Positions 63,378 through 64,000 of a stretch of DNA of 64,000 bases are shown here, piece by piece. Each line of letters begins with the position of its first letter. Within the stretch, counting starts at the first letter, position 1. Origin of the DNA: Enterobacter cloacae (GTDB lineage Bacteria; Pseudomonadota; Gammaproteobacteria; Enterobacterales; Enterobacteriaceae); the NCBI RefSeq assembly GCF_013375935.1, contig NZ_CP056117.1:4588001-4652000 (forward strand), given 5' to 3'. The position numbers and the translations under genes are program-made. The notes under the pieces are model-generated. The model made no database searches. It was given only the letters and a program-made list of their open reading frames with translations, and was not told the DNA's origin.

Positions 63378-63384
63378 CCGGATC

Positions 63385-63418
63385 CTCTCCCTGCAGCGAA
63401 TAACCGTTACAGGGAGAG
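63385..63418. terminator. Hairpin between converging fimZ and fimF
   Basis: A perfect 9-bp stem (CTCTCCCTG / CAGGGAGAG) with a 16-base loop lies eight bases after the fimZ stop codon. There is no U run on either side, so it may act as a bidirectional transcript end. Confidence 0.5.
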
Positions 63419-63427
63419 CTGACGTGA

Positions 63428-63949
63428 TTAATTATAATTAATCATAAAGGTTGCATCCGCGTCGGCGCGGCCCGGCTGCGGGTTATCTGCCGTGGCGATA
63501 TAATTGGCATAAAACGACAGCTCAGCATTTCCCTGCGCATCGATCGCTACCGGCTGGCTGGCCTTCTGCATCGCGAGGCGCGTCTTATCCCTGTCACGGA
63601 TCTCCACCGCAACGTTGCTGGCCGCGCTGGCATCATTTAACGCGAGCAGGCTGCTGTCGCGCCCGTCAACCTTACCCGTAAACGTTACCGACGCCGCCCC
63701 GGGCGGACAGCCGGTTAGCTTAAGGGTGAACGGCACGGGCTGCGTTCGGCTGCCCGTGGTGCTGAGCTGTTTCGTCGGCCAGGTGCCGAGCGTGACGGTT
63801 TTATTGCTGTCGTCCCCCTCCGCCACGCAGGTAAAATCCACAATATTGCCGTAGAGCTGAATGTTAATTTCCCCAAGCGCCGTCTCTGCCTGCGCCTGCG
63901 CGCAAAGCGTCAGGAGCGCCAGAGAGATATACCGCATCCCGTTTCGCAT
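63428..63949 (-). CDS. fimF: FimF-like minor subunit of type 1 fimbriae
   Basis: The 173-residue protein has a signal peptide (ALLTLCAQAQA), a donor-strand segment and pilin domain (LYGNIVDFTCVAEGDDSNKT, PVPFTLKLTGCPPGAASVTF with the conserved cysteine pair) and ends in DATFMINYN. It resembles Salmonella FimF, the adaptor linking the adhesin to the rod. AAGGAG precedes the ATG at 63949. It follows the adhesin gene by nine bases and is the last gene of the fim operon on this strand. Confidence 0.9.
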   Translation of the reverse strand: MRNGMRYISLALLTLCAQAQAETALGEINIQLYGNIVDFTCVAEGDDSNKTVTLGTWPTKQLSTTGSRTQPVPFTLKLTGCPPGAASVTFTGKVDGRDSSLLALNDASAASNVAVEIRDRDKTRLAMQKASQPVAIDAQGNAELSFYANYIATADNPQPGRADADATFMINYN

Positions 63950-63958
63950 ACCTGCTCC

Positions 63959-64000
63959 TTAGTCGTAATCGACGCGCAAATAGCCGCGAGAGGTGAAGCG
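63959..64000 (-). CDS. fimH: 3' end of the fimH adhesin gene (partial)
   Basis: The last 13 codons (RFTSRGYLRVDYD) and stop of a minus-strand gene lie at the window edge, nine bases before fimF. The alternating C-terminal strand is typical of fimbrial subunits. Gene order (fimH, fimF, then converging fimZ and fimY) as in Salmonella suggests FimH. The rest is outside the window. Confidence 0.6.
   Translation of the reverse strand, partial: RFTSRGYLRVDYD

Overview
This window is chromosomal DNA from a member of the Enterobacteriaceae, most likely Enterobacter or a close relative. The nitroreductase at 43781-44434 looks almost identical to the well-known Enterobacter cloacae enzyme. The romA-ramA/ramR locus, the budABC 2,3-butanediol operon with budR, and the backbone order ybdK, ybdJ, ybdF, nfsB, ybdG, pheP, argU tRNA, fimY/fimZ all fit that group. 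Name-level calls rest on reading protein motifs and remembered homologues; no database search was run.

Layout. 1-1.4 kb: the tail of a membrane protein, an unknown small gene and a lipoprotein. 1.5-7.7 kb: a complete chaperone-usher fimbrial operon on the minus strand (winged-helix regulator, major pilin, intra-operon terminator, chaperone, usher, LuxR-type regulator, tip adhesin). 7.7-14.8 kb: a lipoprotein, then a plus-strand run of a PAS/HTH (YheO/DauR-like) regulator, a PhzF-like protein, two SMR transporters, a CutC-like glycyl radical enzyme, its CutD-like activase and a 41-residue membrane peptide. No microcompartment genes are present, and this is the most unusual system here. 14.8-20.7 kb: an acetyltransferase, a cold-shock-domain protein and budABC diverging from budR. 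20.7-23.4 kb: a cspA-type gene with its long leader, REP-like DNA, orphan genes and a broken higA-like antitoxin. 23.4-30.3 kb: a type VI secretion polymorphic toxin locus (EagR chaperone, PAAR-Rhs protein with an HNH/AHH-type nuclease tip, Imm11-type immunity protein, then further AT-rich immunity-like genes).

30.5-48.9 kb: the E. coli-like ybd backbone interrupted by cargo: an RND pump with its adaptor, a P-type cation ATPase, an exported enterochelin-esterase-like protein under a Fur box, romA-ramA with ramR and its operator, a HigB/HigA-like toxin-antitoxin pair, and an XRE regulator diverging from a 14-helix MFS exporter. 48.9-53.5 kb: a LacI-controlled sugar operon of unknown substrate (MFS symporter, frameshifted isomerase/epimerase, Gfo/Idh dehydrogenase, LacI) with two identical palindromic operators. 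53.6-60.0 kb: pheP, a Tat-exported PhoX phosphatase, a TonB siderophore receptor and a BhsA-like protein. 60.1-64 kb: tRNA-Arg(UCU) and the regulatory end of a type 1 fimbrial cluster (EAL protein, fimY, fimZ, then fimF and the end of fimH on the opposite strand), matching the Salmonella fim layout.

Intergenic stretches above 300 bases: 735-1063 holds one hairpin and AT-rich promoter-like DNA; 7652-8256 holds an A/T palindrome, a doubtful small ORF and a hairpin; 20992-21693 holds the cold-shock leader and REP-like repeats; 61937-62744 (fimY-fimZ) holds nothing I recognise apart from AT-rich leader DNA.
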